Part shown: piece after piece, positions 8,749 through 16,197 of the stretch
Layout of the letters: every line of letters starts with the position of its first letter
Numbering within the stretch: position 1 is the stretch's first letter
Source of the DNA: JAWAFC01 sp038890815
GTDB taxonomy: Archaea > Micrarchaeota > Micrarchaeia > Burarchaeales > JACRGF01
NCBI GenBank assembly: GCA_038890815.1
Contig: JAWAFC010000006.1
Coordinates: 44,584-108,583 of the forward strand
Direction: 5' to 3'
Length of the DNA: 64,000 nucleotides
Notes under the pieces: model-generated
What the model was told of the DNA's origin: nothing
The model's database searches: none
What the model saw: only the letters and a program-made list of their open reading frames with translations
Position numbers and translations under genes: made by a program

Positions 8749-10029
8749 ATGAGAAACGGTGACATGGCTGGATTACTTCAGAGGATAAAGGAGAACTTCG
8801 CCAAAGAATATGCGGACATAGAGAGGTGCGTGCTAGCCTACTCGGGCGGGCTTGACACAACGGTGATAGCCAGCATACTGCAGGAGCTCGGCATAGAGGT
8901 CATCGCGCTGACGCTCGAAATAGGCCAGAAAGAGAACATGCGCGAGATAGCCGCCAGAGCCAGGAGTGTGGGCGTGAAGAAAATCCATACCGTGAACGCG
9001 CTCAGGGAATTTGTGGGCGACTACATCTTTCCCGCCGTGCAGGCCAACTGCCTTTATGAGGGGCTCTACCCTGAGGCCACGGCGCTCGGCAGGCCCCTCA
9101 TGGTCAAGCACCTCGTTGAGGTTGCCAGAAAAGAAAGATGTCAGGCGGTCGCGCACGGCTCGACCGGCAAGGGCAATGACCAGATACGCTTTGAGAATGG
9201 CGTGAGCGCGCTCGCGCCCGAGCTCAAGGTTATCGCGCCAGTGCGCGATTGGGAGCTGTGGCGCGATGAGGAAGTGGCGTACGCGCGCGAGAGGGGCATT
9301 CCGGTCAGCACGGTGAGCAAGACCTATTCGGTGGATGAGAACATATGGGGGAGGAGCATTGAGGCAGGACCTGTGGAGCACCCCGAGCTCGAGGTGCCCG
9401 AGGATGCTTTTGCCTGGACTGTGGCGCCCGAGCGCGCGCCCGACACGCCGACCTATGTGAAAATATTTTTCAAGAACGGTGTGCCGCAGAGCGTGGAATT
9501 CAGCGGGGGCGAGAGCGGCAAGGTGAGCGGACCCGTTGAGCTGGTGGAGGCGTTGAACAGGGTTGCGGGCAGGAATGGGGTGGGCAGGATGGACCACATG
9601 GAGGACCGCGTGATCGGGTTCAAGAGCAGGGAGGCCTATGAGGCGCCCGCCGCGGCCGTGCTGTTGCCCGCGCACAGGGAGCTGGAGAAGATGGTGCTAA
9701 CCAAGGACGAGCTCGAGTTCAAGGCGGGTGCTGACCATGTCTTCAGCGAGCTCGTCTACAGGGGACAGTGGTGGACGCCCCTGAGGGAAACGCTGGCCGA
9801 GCTTGAGGCGCGGCTCAACGAGCCTGTGAGCGGTAGCGCCACGGTGAAGCTTTTCAAGGGCAGCGCGCGCGTCGTTGCGCTGGAGAGCCCCAACGCGCTG
9901 TACTCGCTCGCGCTGGCGAGCTATGACAAAAAAACCACAACGTGGAGTCAGAAGGAGGGCGCTGCCTTCACTAAGCTATTCGGCCTGCAGAACGCCATGG
10001 CATGGCGCCTGAGAAAGGGGAGGCGCTGA
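8749..10029 (+). CDS. argG: Argininosuccinate synthase, copy 1
   Basis: The 426-residue enzyme joins citrulline and aspartate with ATP. The pyrophosphatase-type ATP loop is AYSGGLDTT near residue 30; HGSTGKGNDQIRF and SVDENIWGRS are the substrate-binding motifs of the family, and GRMDHMEDR follows. An in-frame ATG five codons downstream (MAGLLQRIK) is an alternative start. The gene is followed within 2 nt by a second argG-like gene. The two are similar over their length and share exact DNA blocks. With the upstream arg operon it supports arginine synthesis; argH is not in the window. Confidence 0.93.
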   Translation: MRNGDMAGLLQRIKENFAKEYADIERCVLAYSGGLDTTVIASILQELGIEVIALTLEIGQKENMREIAARARSVGVKKIHTVNALREFVGDYIFPAVQANCLYEGLYPEATALGRPLMVKHLVEVARKERCQAVAHGSTGKGNDQIRFENGVSALAPELKVIAPVRDWELWRDEEVAYARERGIPVSTVSKTYSVDENIWGRSIEAGPVEHPELEVPEDAFAWTVAPERAPDTPTYVKIFFKNGVPQSVEFSGGESGKVSGPVELVEALNRVAGRNGVGRMDHMEDRVIGFKSREAYEAPAAAVLLPAHRELEKMVLTKDELEFKAGADHVFSELVYRGQWWTPLRETLAELEARLNEPVSGSATVKLFKGSARVVALESPNALYSLALASYDKKTTTWSQKEGAAFTKLFGLQNAMAWRLRKGRR

Positions 10030-10030
10030 C

Positions 10031-11293
10031 GTGGATGCCGACAAGCTGAGAAGGATAAGGGAGGAATTTGCCCGCGAACACGCCGATGTGAAGAGGGCTG
10101 TTGTGGCATTTACGGGCGGGCTCGACACAACGGTGGCTGTGGCGCTGCTTCAGGAGATGGGCGTCAAGGTCATCACGGTCACGCTGGATATCGGACAGAC
10201 GCGCGACCTGCGCGATGTGGCAAAAAAAGCCGAGGCCATGGGTGTGGAAAGACACTACACGATTTTCGCGCGCGACGAGTTCATCAACGAATATGTGGCA
10301 AGGGCGATAAAGGCGAATTGCCTTTGGGAGGGCGAGCTGAACAGCGAGGGCCTGTCAAGGCCCCTGCTGTGCAAATACCTCGCCGAGGTAGCCGAGAAGG
10401 AGGGCGCGCAGGCAGTGGTGCACGGCAGCACGGGCATAGGCAACGACCAGATCCGCTTCGATGCCAGCCTCCGGGCCATTGCGCCCCACCTCAAAGTCCT
10501 CGCGCCTATCAGGGACTGGGACTTGAAGAGGGAGGAGGAGCTCGCCTATGCTAAAGAGAGGAAGCTCGCCAAGCTTAAGGAAAAGCCGAGACCGTATTCA
10601 ACCGATGAAAACATCTGGGGCAGGAGCATAAAAAGCGGGCCGCTCGAGCACCCCGAGCTCGAGGTGCCCGAGGATGCTTTTGCCTGGACTGTGGCGCCGG
10701 AGAAAGCGCCGCCCAAGCCCCAGTTCATCGAGCTCTCCTTCCACATGGGCATCCCGCGCGTGCTGCGTGTGCTGGATGAGAAAAAGAGGGTGGTTGAAGA
10801 AACCGGCAATGTCATCGAGAGGCTCAACAAGCTCGCCGGCGCGCACGGCGTGGGCAGGATGGACCACATGGAGGACAAGGCTGTCGGCCTCAAGATCAGG
10901 GAAGTGTATGAAGCGCCCGCTGCCTACTGCATCATCACCGCGCACAAGGAGCTCGAGAAGCTCGTGCTGACAAAGAGGGAACTCGACACAAAGGCAGGCA
11001 TCGACTATACCTGGAACAGGCTCGTGGACGAGGGCGCGTGGTACACCCCACTGAGGGAGGCGCTCGATGCCTTTATCGACAAGACGCAGGAGAGGGTGAG
11101 CGGCAGCGTGATGCTCAAGCTTTTCAAGGGCAATGCAAGCGTTGTGGCGAAGAAAAGCAAGTACGCGCTGTACGACGCCTTCCTTTCCTCGGCGACTGCC
11201 GAGGGGATATTCAGCAGGCGTGATGCGCGCGCGTTCGCAAAGCTGTACGGCCTGCAGGACATCATCGCATATTGGATCAGGAAAAGCGCGTAA
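10031..11293 (+). CDS. Argininosuccinate synthase, copy 2 (diverged paralogue)
   Basis: The 420-residue paralogue lies directly downstream of copy 1 and almost certainly in the same transcript. It retains HGSTGIGNDQIRF, STDENIWGRS and GRMDHMEDK. The ATP loop reads AFTGGLDTT, replacing the usual Tyr-Ser by Phe-Thr, and there is a short Lys-rich insertion (LAKLKEKPRP) before the STDENIWGRS motif. A 53-bp block is identical at DNA level to copy 1. It may be a second active synthase, a partner subunit, or an enzyme for a related substrate; the sequence does not decide. Start is GTG. Confidence 0.85.
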   Translation: MDADKLRRIREEFAREHADVKRAVVAFTGGLDTTVAVALLQEMGVKVITVTLDIGQTRDLRDVAKKAEAMGVERHYTIFARDEFINEYVARAIKANCLWEGELNSEGLSRPLLCKYLAEVAEKEGAQAVVHGSTGIGNDQIRFDASLRAIAPHLKVLAPIRDWDLKREEELAYAKERKLAKLKEKPRPYSTDENIWGRSIKSGPLEHPELEVPEDAFAWTVAPEKAPPKPQFIELSFHMGIPRVLRVLDEKKRVVEETGNVIERLNKLAGAHGVGRMDHMEDKAVGLKIREVYEAPAAYCIITAHKELEKLVLTKRELDTKAGIDYTWNRLVDEGAWYTPLREALDAFIDKTQERVSGSVMLKLFKGNASVVAKKSKYALYDAFLSSATAEGIFSRRDARAFAKLYGLQDIIAYWIRKSA

Positions 11294-11336
11294 AAGCAGC
11301 CATGCAGCGATAGGAAAAAGCGTGCCCGTATCCAAA

Positions 11337-11801
11337 TTAAAGCCTGACAAAGCCCGCCTTCCTTATCTCAGCGAGCACTTTCTCGGCAAACAGCTCGAGC
11401 TCGCGCGCGCTCACGCCTTTTGCACTCGCGAGGCGAAAGGCCTCGGCCTCTGTCTTTGAGTAGTCATTGCGGAAGCGCCTGTTGAGCTCTTTCCAAGGAA
11501 TGCCCTTCAGAGAGTTTGCCAGGCGCGCCTCAAACGGGAGCTGGTTTTTCAGCATGAGGAAGGCGATGGCCGGATAGCCGAGGTAGCCCTGCCACAGCGA
11601 GCCGTTGTCATCGGAGAAAATGCCACGCGCGCCATCCCACATCACGCGATAGGCGCGCTCGCCCAGCGAGGAGACCACCGTGGCTGCGTTGCCGGCAATT
11701 TTCACGCGGTTGTCGGCGATGGAGCCGAGCGCCTCGAGCACTTTCACGCGCGGTGGCACATCCCATTTTTCTCCCTTTCTCTTGATGGGCATGCGGATCA
11801 C
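11337..11801 (-). CDS. Conserved hypothetical protein, purE-linked
   Basis: A 154-residue soluble protein of mixed charge with no signal peptide or membrane segment. It contains the stretches PPRVKVLEALGSIADNRVK and GYLGYPAIAFLMLKNQLPF and a helical C-terminus. I do not recognise a family. It overlaps the 3' end of purE by GTGA, which supports a real translated gene in the minus-strand pur cluster; the in-frame ATG at 11792 is an alternative start. Function unknown; a role near purine metabolism is only suggested by position. Confidence 0.65.
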   Translation of the reverse strand: MIRMPIKRKGEKWDVPPRVKVLEALGSIADNRVKIAGNAATVVSSLGERAYRVMWDGARGIFSDDNGSLWQGYLGYPAIAFLMLKNQLPFEARLANSLKGIPWKELNRRFRNDYSKTEAEAFRLASAKGVSARELELFAEKVLAEIRKAGFVRL

Positions 11802-12232
11802 TTTTGGGATGCGCGGTAGTCGGCGAGCTTTTTTGCCAGCTGCTCGTTTGAGAGCGCGAGGATTTCGGCCGCCAACAGCGCGGCATTCTTTCCATTGTCA
11901 ATGCCCACCGTGGCCACGGGCACGCCGGCGGGCATCTGCATGGTGGAGAGCAGGGCATCAAGGCCGTCGAGCTTAACATTCACGGGCACGCCAATGACAG
12001 GCTTTGTTGTGCGGGCCGCGATGGCGCCCGGGAGGGCTGCGGAAAGGCCTGCGATGGCAATGAAAACCTTGGCATCGGCCGTTTGTGTCAGGAGCTCGAG
12101 CTTCTTCGGCTGGCGGTGGGCAGAAGCGATCTCGAGAGAATAGGAGATGCCCAAGTGCCTGAGCACCTCGATGGCCTTATCGGCAATGGGGCGGTCGGAG
12201 TCCGAGCCGAGGACGATGAGCACATCGGGCAT
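11798..12232 (-). CDS. purE: N5-carboxyaminoimidazole ribonucleotide mutase
   Basis: A 144-residue class-I PurE. LIVLGSDSD at the N-terminus, SAHRQP and AGLSAALPGAIAA are the active-site and nucleotide-binding motifs. The enzyme makes 4-carboxy-AIR, the substrate of PurC, encoded two genes upstream. The start at MPDVLIV is chosen because the ATG begins the conserved strand and avoids overlap with the preceding gene. A class-I PurE normally needs PurK, which is not in the window. Confidence 0.93.
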   Translation of the reverse strand: MPDVLIVLGSDSDRPIADKAIEVLRHLGISYSLEIASAHRQPKKLELLTQTADAKVFIAIAGLSAALPGAIAARTTKPVIGVPVNVKLDGLDALLSTMQMPAGVPVATVGIDNGKNAALLAAEILALSNEQLAKKLADYRASQK

Positions 12233-12234
12233 GG

Positions 12235-12576
12235 TTACGCCCTCTGCCTCTTCCTGTGATAGAGCCAGGCTGCTGTGAGGGCCAGCCACAGGATGATGGT
12301 GAGCGAAAGAAGTGTGGAGGCCGGGATGCCAAGCAGGAAAAGTAGGGCCGCTATGCCTGCAGTGAAGAGCGTTGAGAAAACGACGACTTCGGCGAACCGC
12401 TCGAGCGGAGCGTGGTCCTCGGGCGCGAGGGGGCGCTTTTCGAGGGAAGCCACGAGAGGTGTTGGGGTTTCCTTGGGAGATGGGCTGGGCTTGGCCTCGG
12501 GCAAGCTGGGAACGACTGCCACAGGCGCGCGCCTCGGCGGCTTTGCGCGGGTTGGCCTCGTTTTCTTCTTCGGCAA
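12235..12576 (-). CDS. Small two-helix membrane protein
   Basis: A 113-residue protein. The first 30 residues are Lys/Arg/Pro-rich (MPKKKTRPTRAKPPRRAP), followed by a Pro-rich linker and two closely spaced hydrophobic segments (about residues 64-84 and 85-105), ending KRQRA. Both ends should be cytoplasmic. No family recognised. It sits tightly between purC and purE with gaps of 1 and 2 nt, which supports expression as part of that operon. Confidence 0.6.
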   Translation of the reverse strand: MPKKKTRPTRAKPPRRAPVAVVPSLPEAKPSPSPKETPTPLVASLEKRPLAPEDHAPLERFAEVVVFSTLFTAGIAALLFLLGIPASTLLSLTIILWLALTAAWLYHRKRQRA

Positions 12577-12577
12577 A

Positions 12578-13498
12578 TCAATCCCTCTCGAATTTCTTTC
12601 CGGTCAGTCTCTCATAGGCTTCGATATATCTGTTGGTGGTGCCTTCAATAATGTTTCGGGGCAGCCTTGGGGCTGGCGGGGACTTGTCCCAGCCAATGCT
12701 GAGCACATAGTCGCGCACGAACTGCTTGTCAAAAGAGGGCTGGGGTCCGCCGGGCCGATAGCTGTCGGCTGGCCAGAAGCGCGAGGAGTCTGGCGTGAGC
12801 AGCTCGTCGATGAGGATGAGCTTCTCGCCGAGCAGTCCGAACTCGAATTTTGTATCCGAGATGATGATGCCGCGCTTGAGCGCATAGTCCGCGGCAAAGT
12901 TGTAGAGACGCAGGGAGAGCTCGCGCAGGCGCGTGGCGGTCTCCTCGCCGACAAGGCGGGCGGCCTCGGCAAACGAGATGTTCATGTCATGGCCCGTTGT
13001 GGCCTTTGTGGCGGGCGTGAAGAGTGGTTCGGGAAGCTTTGAGCTCTCAAGCAGTCCAGGGGGCAGCGGTATGCCGCAGATGCTCTGGGTTTTTCTGTAC
13101 TCGTTCCAGCCCGAGCCTGCCAGATAGCCGCGCACCACACACTCGATGGGGAGGGGCCTCGCCTTTCTGACTATCATGAAGCGGCGGCTGAGAAGGGAGG
13201 CGTGCTGCGAGAGCGAGGCGGGCAGGCGTGTTGACAGCACGTGATTTGGGACGATGTGTTTGGTTTTGTTGAACCAGAAAAGGGAGAGCTGGTTGAGCAC
13301 GATGCCCTTGTAGGGGATGGGGTCCGGAAAGACGACATCGAAAGCGGAGAGGCGATCGGTGGTGACCATGAGGAGTTTGTCACCGAGGTCGTATGTATCG
13401 CGCACCTTACCTCGCGAGAAGAGAGGCAGGGGCAGGGAGGTTTGATATACTGGCTGGTAGGGCAAGGCATCACCGCAGGAAGATGGGAAAGGCTGCAC
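12578..13498 (-). CDS. purC: SAICAR synthase
   Basis: A 306-residue phosphoribosylaminoimidazole-succinocarboxamide synthase. Diagnostic motifs are SRGKVRDTYDLGDKLLMVTT, DRLSAFDVV, CVVRGYLAGSGW, SDTKFEFGL and LIDELLTPDSSRFW. It couples aspartate to CAIR with ATP in purine synthesis, next to purE. The reading frame has only a GTG (13498) as an early start; it overlaps the 3' end of the UbiA gene. The N-terminus is about 20 residues longer than bacterial PurC, similar to eukaryotic and several archaeal forms. Confidence 0.92.
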   Translation of the reverse strand: MQPFPSSCGDALPYQPVYQTSLPLPLFSRGKVRDTYDLGDKLLMVTTDRLSAFDVVFPDPIPYKGIVLNQLSLFWFNKTKHIVPNHVLSTRLPASLSQHASLLSRRFMIVRKARPLPIECVVRGYLAGSGWNEYRKTQSICGIPLPPGLLESSKLPEPLFTPATKATTGHDMNISFAEAARLVGEETATRLRELSLRLYNFAADYALKRGIIISDTKFEFGLLGEKLILIDELLTPDSSRFWPADSYRPGGPQPSFDKQFVRDYVLSIGWDKSPPAPRLPRNIIEGTTNRYIEAYERLTGKKFERD

Positions 13499-14360
13499 CG
13501 AAAAGGAATGCCATGATGCCGAGCGCCAGCGCGCCCAAGCTGAGCTTTCTGGAGCGCTCCAGCGCGCGCGCCCTTGGGCGCTGTAGAAGCGTTATCGAGG
13601 AGAAGGCGAGCATGACATCACAGGCGAGGATGAGCATAAGATAGGTGAGGTTGCCAGTGAAAGGGGGGATAGAAAAAAATGGGGCGAAGGAAAGCAGAAT
13701 GGCAAGCCAATAGAGTGTGATGGCGGCTATGAGCGAGTTCCTGATTCCGATGAGCATGGGGAGCGTGGTGGCCTTGCGCGCACGGCGGTCTCCCTCAACA
13801 TCTTGAACTGTTTTGGCGATCTCGCGGCCCAGACCAGCAATGAACGCCAGCGCGCTAGCCGCGAGGGCGGGCGGGGAAAGAGAGGATGGTGTGACGGCTA
13901 TGTTCCCAAAAACCATGGCGATGGCCATGCTGGCGGCGATGAAGAGATTCCCGAGGAGGGGAAGGCTCTTGAGCGCGGCTGAGTAGGCGATGGCGGCCAG
14001 CGAGAAGAAGAAGGCGATTTTGAAAGGTGTGAAATCGCCGGCAAAAAAGCTCAGGGGAACGGAGAAGGCAAGGCCGAAGAGAAAGCCGAGCAATGCGATG
14101 ATGATGGCCTGTTCTGGCGAAGCGCTCCCATTTACGAGCGGACGGTCAAACCGCTTGTTCAAACGGTCGGCCTCCCTGTCAAAAAAATCATTTAGGGCGA
14201 AGGCCGCAAGGCCGATGCAGAAGGGGGGCAGGACGCTGAGGATGGCGAGCTCGGTGGCGGGGGCATGGCCCAGCGCGAGAAAGGCCCCCAGCCACGTGCC
14301 GGCAGCGAGCAGCACTGAATGCTCGATGCGTGTGAGCGTTGCGAAGGTTGTGAAGCGCAT
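13470..14360 (-). CDS. UbiA-family prenyltransferase, probable digeranylgeranylglyceryl phosphate synthase
   Basis: A 296-residue integral membrane protein with about eight hydrophobic helices. The two Asp-rich motifs are NDFFDREADRLN and DVEGDRRARK. In archaea this family attaches the second geranylgeranyl chain in ether-lipid synthesis; that specific role is inferred from the organism type rather than from a unique residue. The ATG lies 27 nt from an AAATAAAT box at about 14384-14391, consistent with a leaderless transcript that continues into purC. Confidence 0.82.
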   Translation of the reverse strand: MRFTTFATLTRIEHSVLLAAGTWLGAFLALGHAPATELAILSVLPPFCIGLAAFALNDFFDREADRLNKRFDRPLVNGSASPEQAIIIALLGFLFGLAFSVPLSFFAGDFTPFKIAFFFSLAAIAYSAALKSLPLLGNLFIAASMAIAMVFGNIAVTPSSLSPPALAASALAFIAGLGREIAKTVQDVEGDRRARKATTLPMLIGIRNSLIAAITLYWLAILLSFAPFFSIPPFTGNLTYLMLILACDVMLAFSSITLLQRPRARALERSRKLSLGALALGIMAFLFGAAFPIFLR

Positions 14361-14394
14361 TCACTGAGGTTTTGAGCGCGCATTTATTTAGCTT

Positions 14395-14807
14395 TGTCCG
14401 CTCACATTTGCATTCGACAAAAGACGGATTTGAGTTCGGCGATATTAAAAAGAATAAAAGGGCGCTTTTTGGCATACGGGGAGTTATAATAGGTCAGGGG
14501 GCATTTCAAAGGAATGGTGCAATTTATTTTATAAAAAAAACATTTTGAAAGGCGAATAAAGGAAAATAAATCAAAATTAAGCGTTTTTTGGAGAAAAAAA
14601 CAATTTAATAGCGAATTTGGCTTGAATAAGCTTGCATAAATCGTTTAAGTTTATATTTCGGGCAATTATAGTGGAGCATTTAGCACGCAGCGGTTTAATC
14701 TTCCCTAAAAAAAAGTTCTGAGAATTAAAATAGGCAAAAAACGATTTATACATTCTTTTTTTCCTCTAAAAAGCTTTCTGCGGGTTTATAGCGGAAATAG
14801 AGCGAAA
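14395..14807. other. AT-rich intergenic island, no gene seen
   Basis: About 410 bp of strikingly AT-rich DNA lies between the divergent UbiA and speD genes, in a region otherwise rich in G and C. It has many A and T runs (such as AAAAAAAA and TTTTTTT) and scattered TATA-like strings. I see no reading frame with coding character, no tRNA and no long inverted repeat. It could be an extended promoter region, a replication origin or a decayed insertion. Confidence 0.5.
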
Positions 14808-14873
14808 TGTTTTTAAATAAGTTCTATGTGCAAATCGAGCGAAAAGAGGGTTGGAAAGGGGGAGATTGGAGAG

Positions 14874-15287
14874 ATGTTTGGACCGCATCTGATGTTGGAC
14901 CTTTATGGGTGTGATAGGAAAAAGTTGGAGGACATAAACTTCATCTATAAATTCCTTGATGAGTTGCCCTCCACCATAGGCATGACCAAAATAATGCCTC
15001 CCTATACATTTTCCTACACGGGAACAAAGCCCGAGGACTGGGGAATAAGCGGTATTGTGCTCATAGCCGAAAGCCATGTGAGCATACATACTTTCCCGGA
15101 GAAGGAGTACGCGAGCGTGGATGTATTCTCATGCAAGGAATTTGATACGGATGCCACTGCGGCACTCATAGCGCAGGCTTTCGGAGCAAAGAAAGTTGAG
15201 AAGAACTTCCTCATGCGCGGGAGGGAGTTCCCAAAAGACATCACGCGTGCGGCGCAGATAGTGGCAAGGCAGAGAAAGAGGATATAA
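14874..15287 (+). CDS. speD: S-adenosylmethionine decarboxylase proenzyme
   Basis: A 137-residue pyruvoyl enzyme that makes decarboxylated AdoMet for polyamine synthesis. The self-processing site is the Glu-Ser bond of IAESHVSIHTFPE, and the conserved Cys is in DVFSCKEFD. The ATG at 14874 is preferred over the in-frame ATG at 14826. A TTTTAAAT box at about 14811-14818 puts the transcript start near 14841, after the upstream ATG, and a purine-rich stretch (GGGGGAG) precedes 14874. The chosen N-terminus MFGPHLMLDLYGC aligns with family starts. Agmatinase follows. Confidence 0.9.
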   Translation: MFGPHLMLDLYGCDRKKLEDINFIYKFLDELPSTIGMTKIMPPYTFSYTGTKPEDWGISGIVLIAESHVSIHTFPEKEYASVDVFSCKEFDTDATAALIAQAFGAKKVEKNFLMRGREFPKDITRAAQIVARQRKRI

Positions 15288-15315
15288 AGTTTGCCGCGTT
15301 AATTTTGCTGAGAGC

Positions 15316-16197
15316 ATGCGGCTTCTTCATGCAAGACCGCCATACAATTTTGCGGGAGTTTTTGAAAATGACTGGAAAGAGGCGAGGGTAGCTGTGCTTC
15401 CAGTACCATACGATGGCACGGCGAGCTGGAAGGCTGGTGCCAAAGGCGGGCCAGCGGCTATAATTGAGGCGAGCAGGAACATGGAGTGGTTCGATGAGGA
15501 GATGGAGGTTGAGATAGCACAGAAGGTTGGCATTTTCACGCTCGAAGAGCTTGAGCCCGATCAGAGCGGACCCGAGCGCACGATTGCGAGAGTGGAGGGC
15601 GCGGTTGGGGAAATAATTGCGGCGGAAAAATTCCCCGTCATCCTGGGGGGAGAACACTCCATCACGCTCGGGGTGGTGCGCGCGCTCGCCTCGAGCAGAA
15701 AGTTTGGTGTGTTGGCATTGGACGCCCATGCGGACTTGAGGCAAGAATACGAAGGAAGTCGGTTCAGCCATGCCTGCGTGATGAGGCGCGTGAGGGAAAT
15801 CCTCCGAGATGGCGTGGTGCAGGCTGGGGTGAGGAGCCTCAGCGCTGAGGAGGCCGAGCTGATTGAGAGGGAGGGGCTAAAAGTGCATTTCTGGCACAGG
15901 GAGAGACTGCCAGCCGAGAAGATAGTCGAGGAGCTGCCAGAGAGCATCTATATCACCATTGATGTGGATGTGCTGAATCCTGCCGAGATGCCCGCCACGG
16001 GAACACCCGAGCCAGGGGGACCTGGTTATGAAGAGGTGGCAGCACTCCTCCGTGAGATTGCGAAAAGAAAAAAAATAATCGGTTTTGACATCACCGAGCT
16101 CGCACCCATCCCCGGCTTTCACGCGCCCGACTTTCTGGCCGCCAGGCTGGCCTACAAGCTCATCGGGTATGCTTTTGCGCGCACTGGGCTATGGTAG
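15316..16197 (+). CDS. speB: Agmatinase
   Basis: A 293-residue ureohydrolase that converts agmatine to putrescine and urea. The binuclear manganese site is visible in GGEHSITLG, DAHADLR and DVDVLNPAEMP, with GFDITELAP near the C-terminus. Together with SpeD this gives an arginine-to-polyamine route that draws on the arginine operon at the left of the window. The gene follows speD by 28 nt and probably shares its transcript. Its 3' end overlaps the end of the convergent giant protease gene by 9 nt. Confidence 0.93.
   Translation: MRLLHARPPYNFAGVFENDWKEARVAVLPVPYDGTASWKAGAKGGPAAIIEASRNMEWFDEEMEVEIAQKVGIFTLEELEPDQSGPERTIARVEGAVGEIIAAEKFPVILGGEHSITLGVVRALASSRKFGVLALDAHADLRQEYEGSRFSHACVMRRVREILRDGVVQAGVRSLSAEEAELIEREGLKVHFWHRERLPAEKIVEELPESIYITIDVDVLNPAEMPATGTPEPGGPGYEEVAALLREIAKRKKIIGFDITELAPIPGFHAPDFLAARLAYKLIGYAFARTGLW

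Noticed and set aside
14826..14873. 16-residue N-terminal extension of SpeD
   Set aside because: The A/T box would start transcription after that ATG, and family N-termini align with the downstream ATG.
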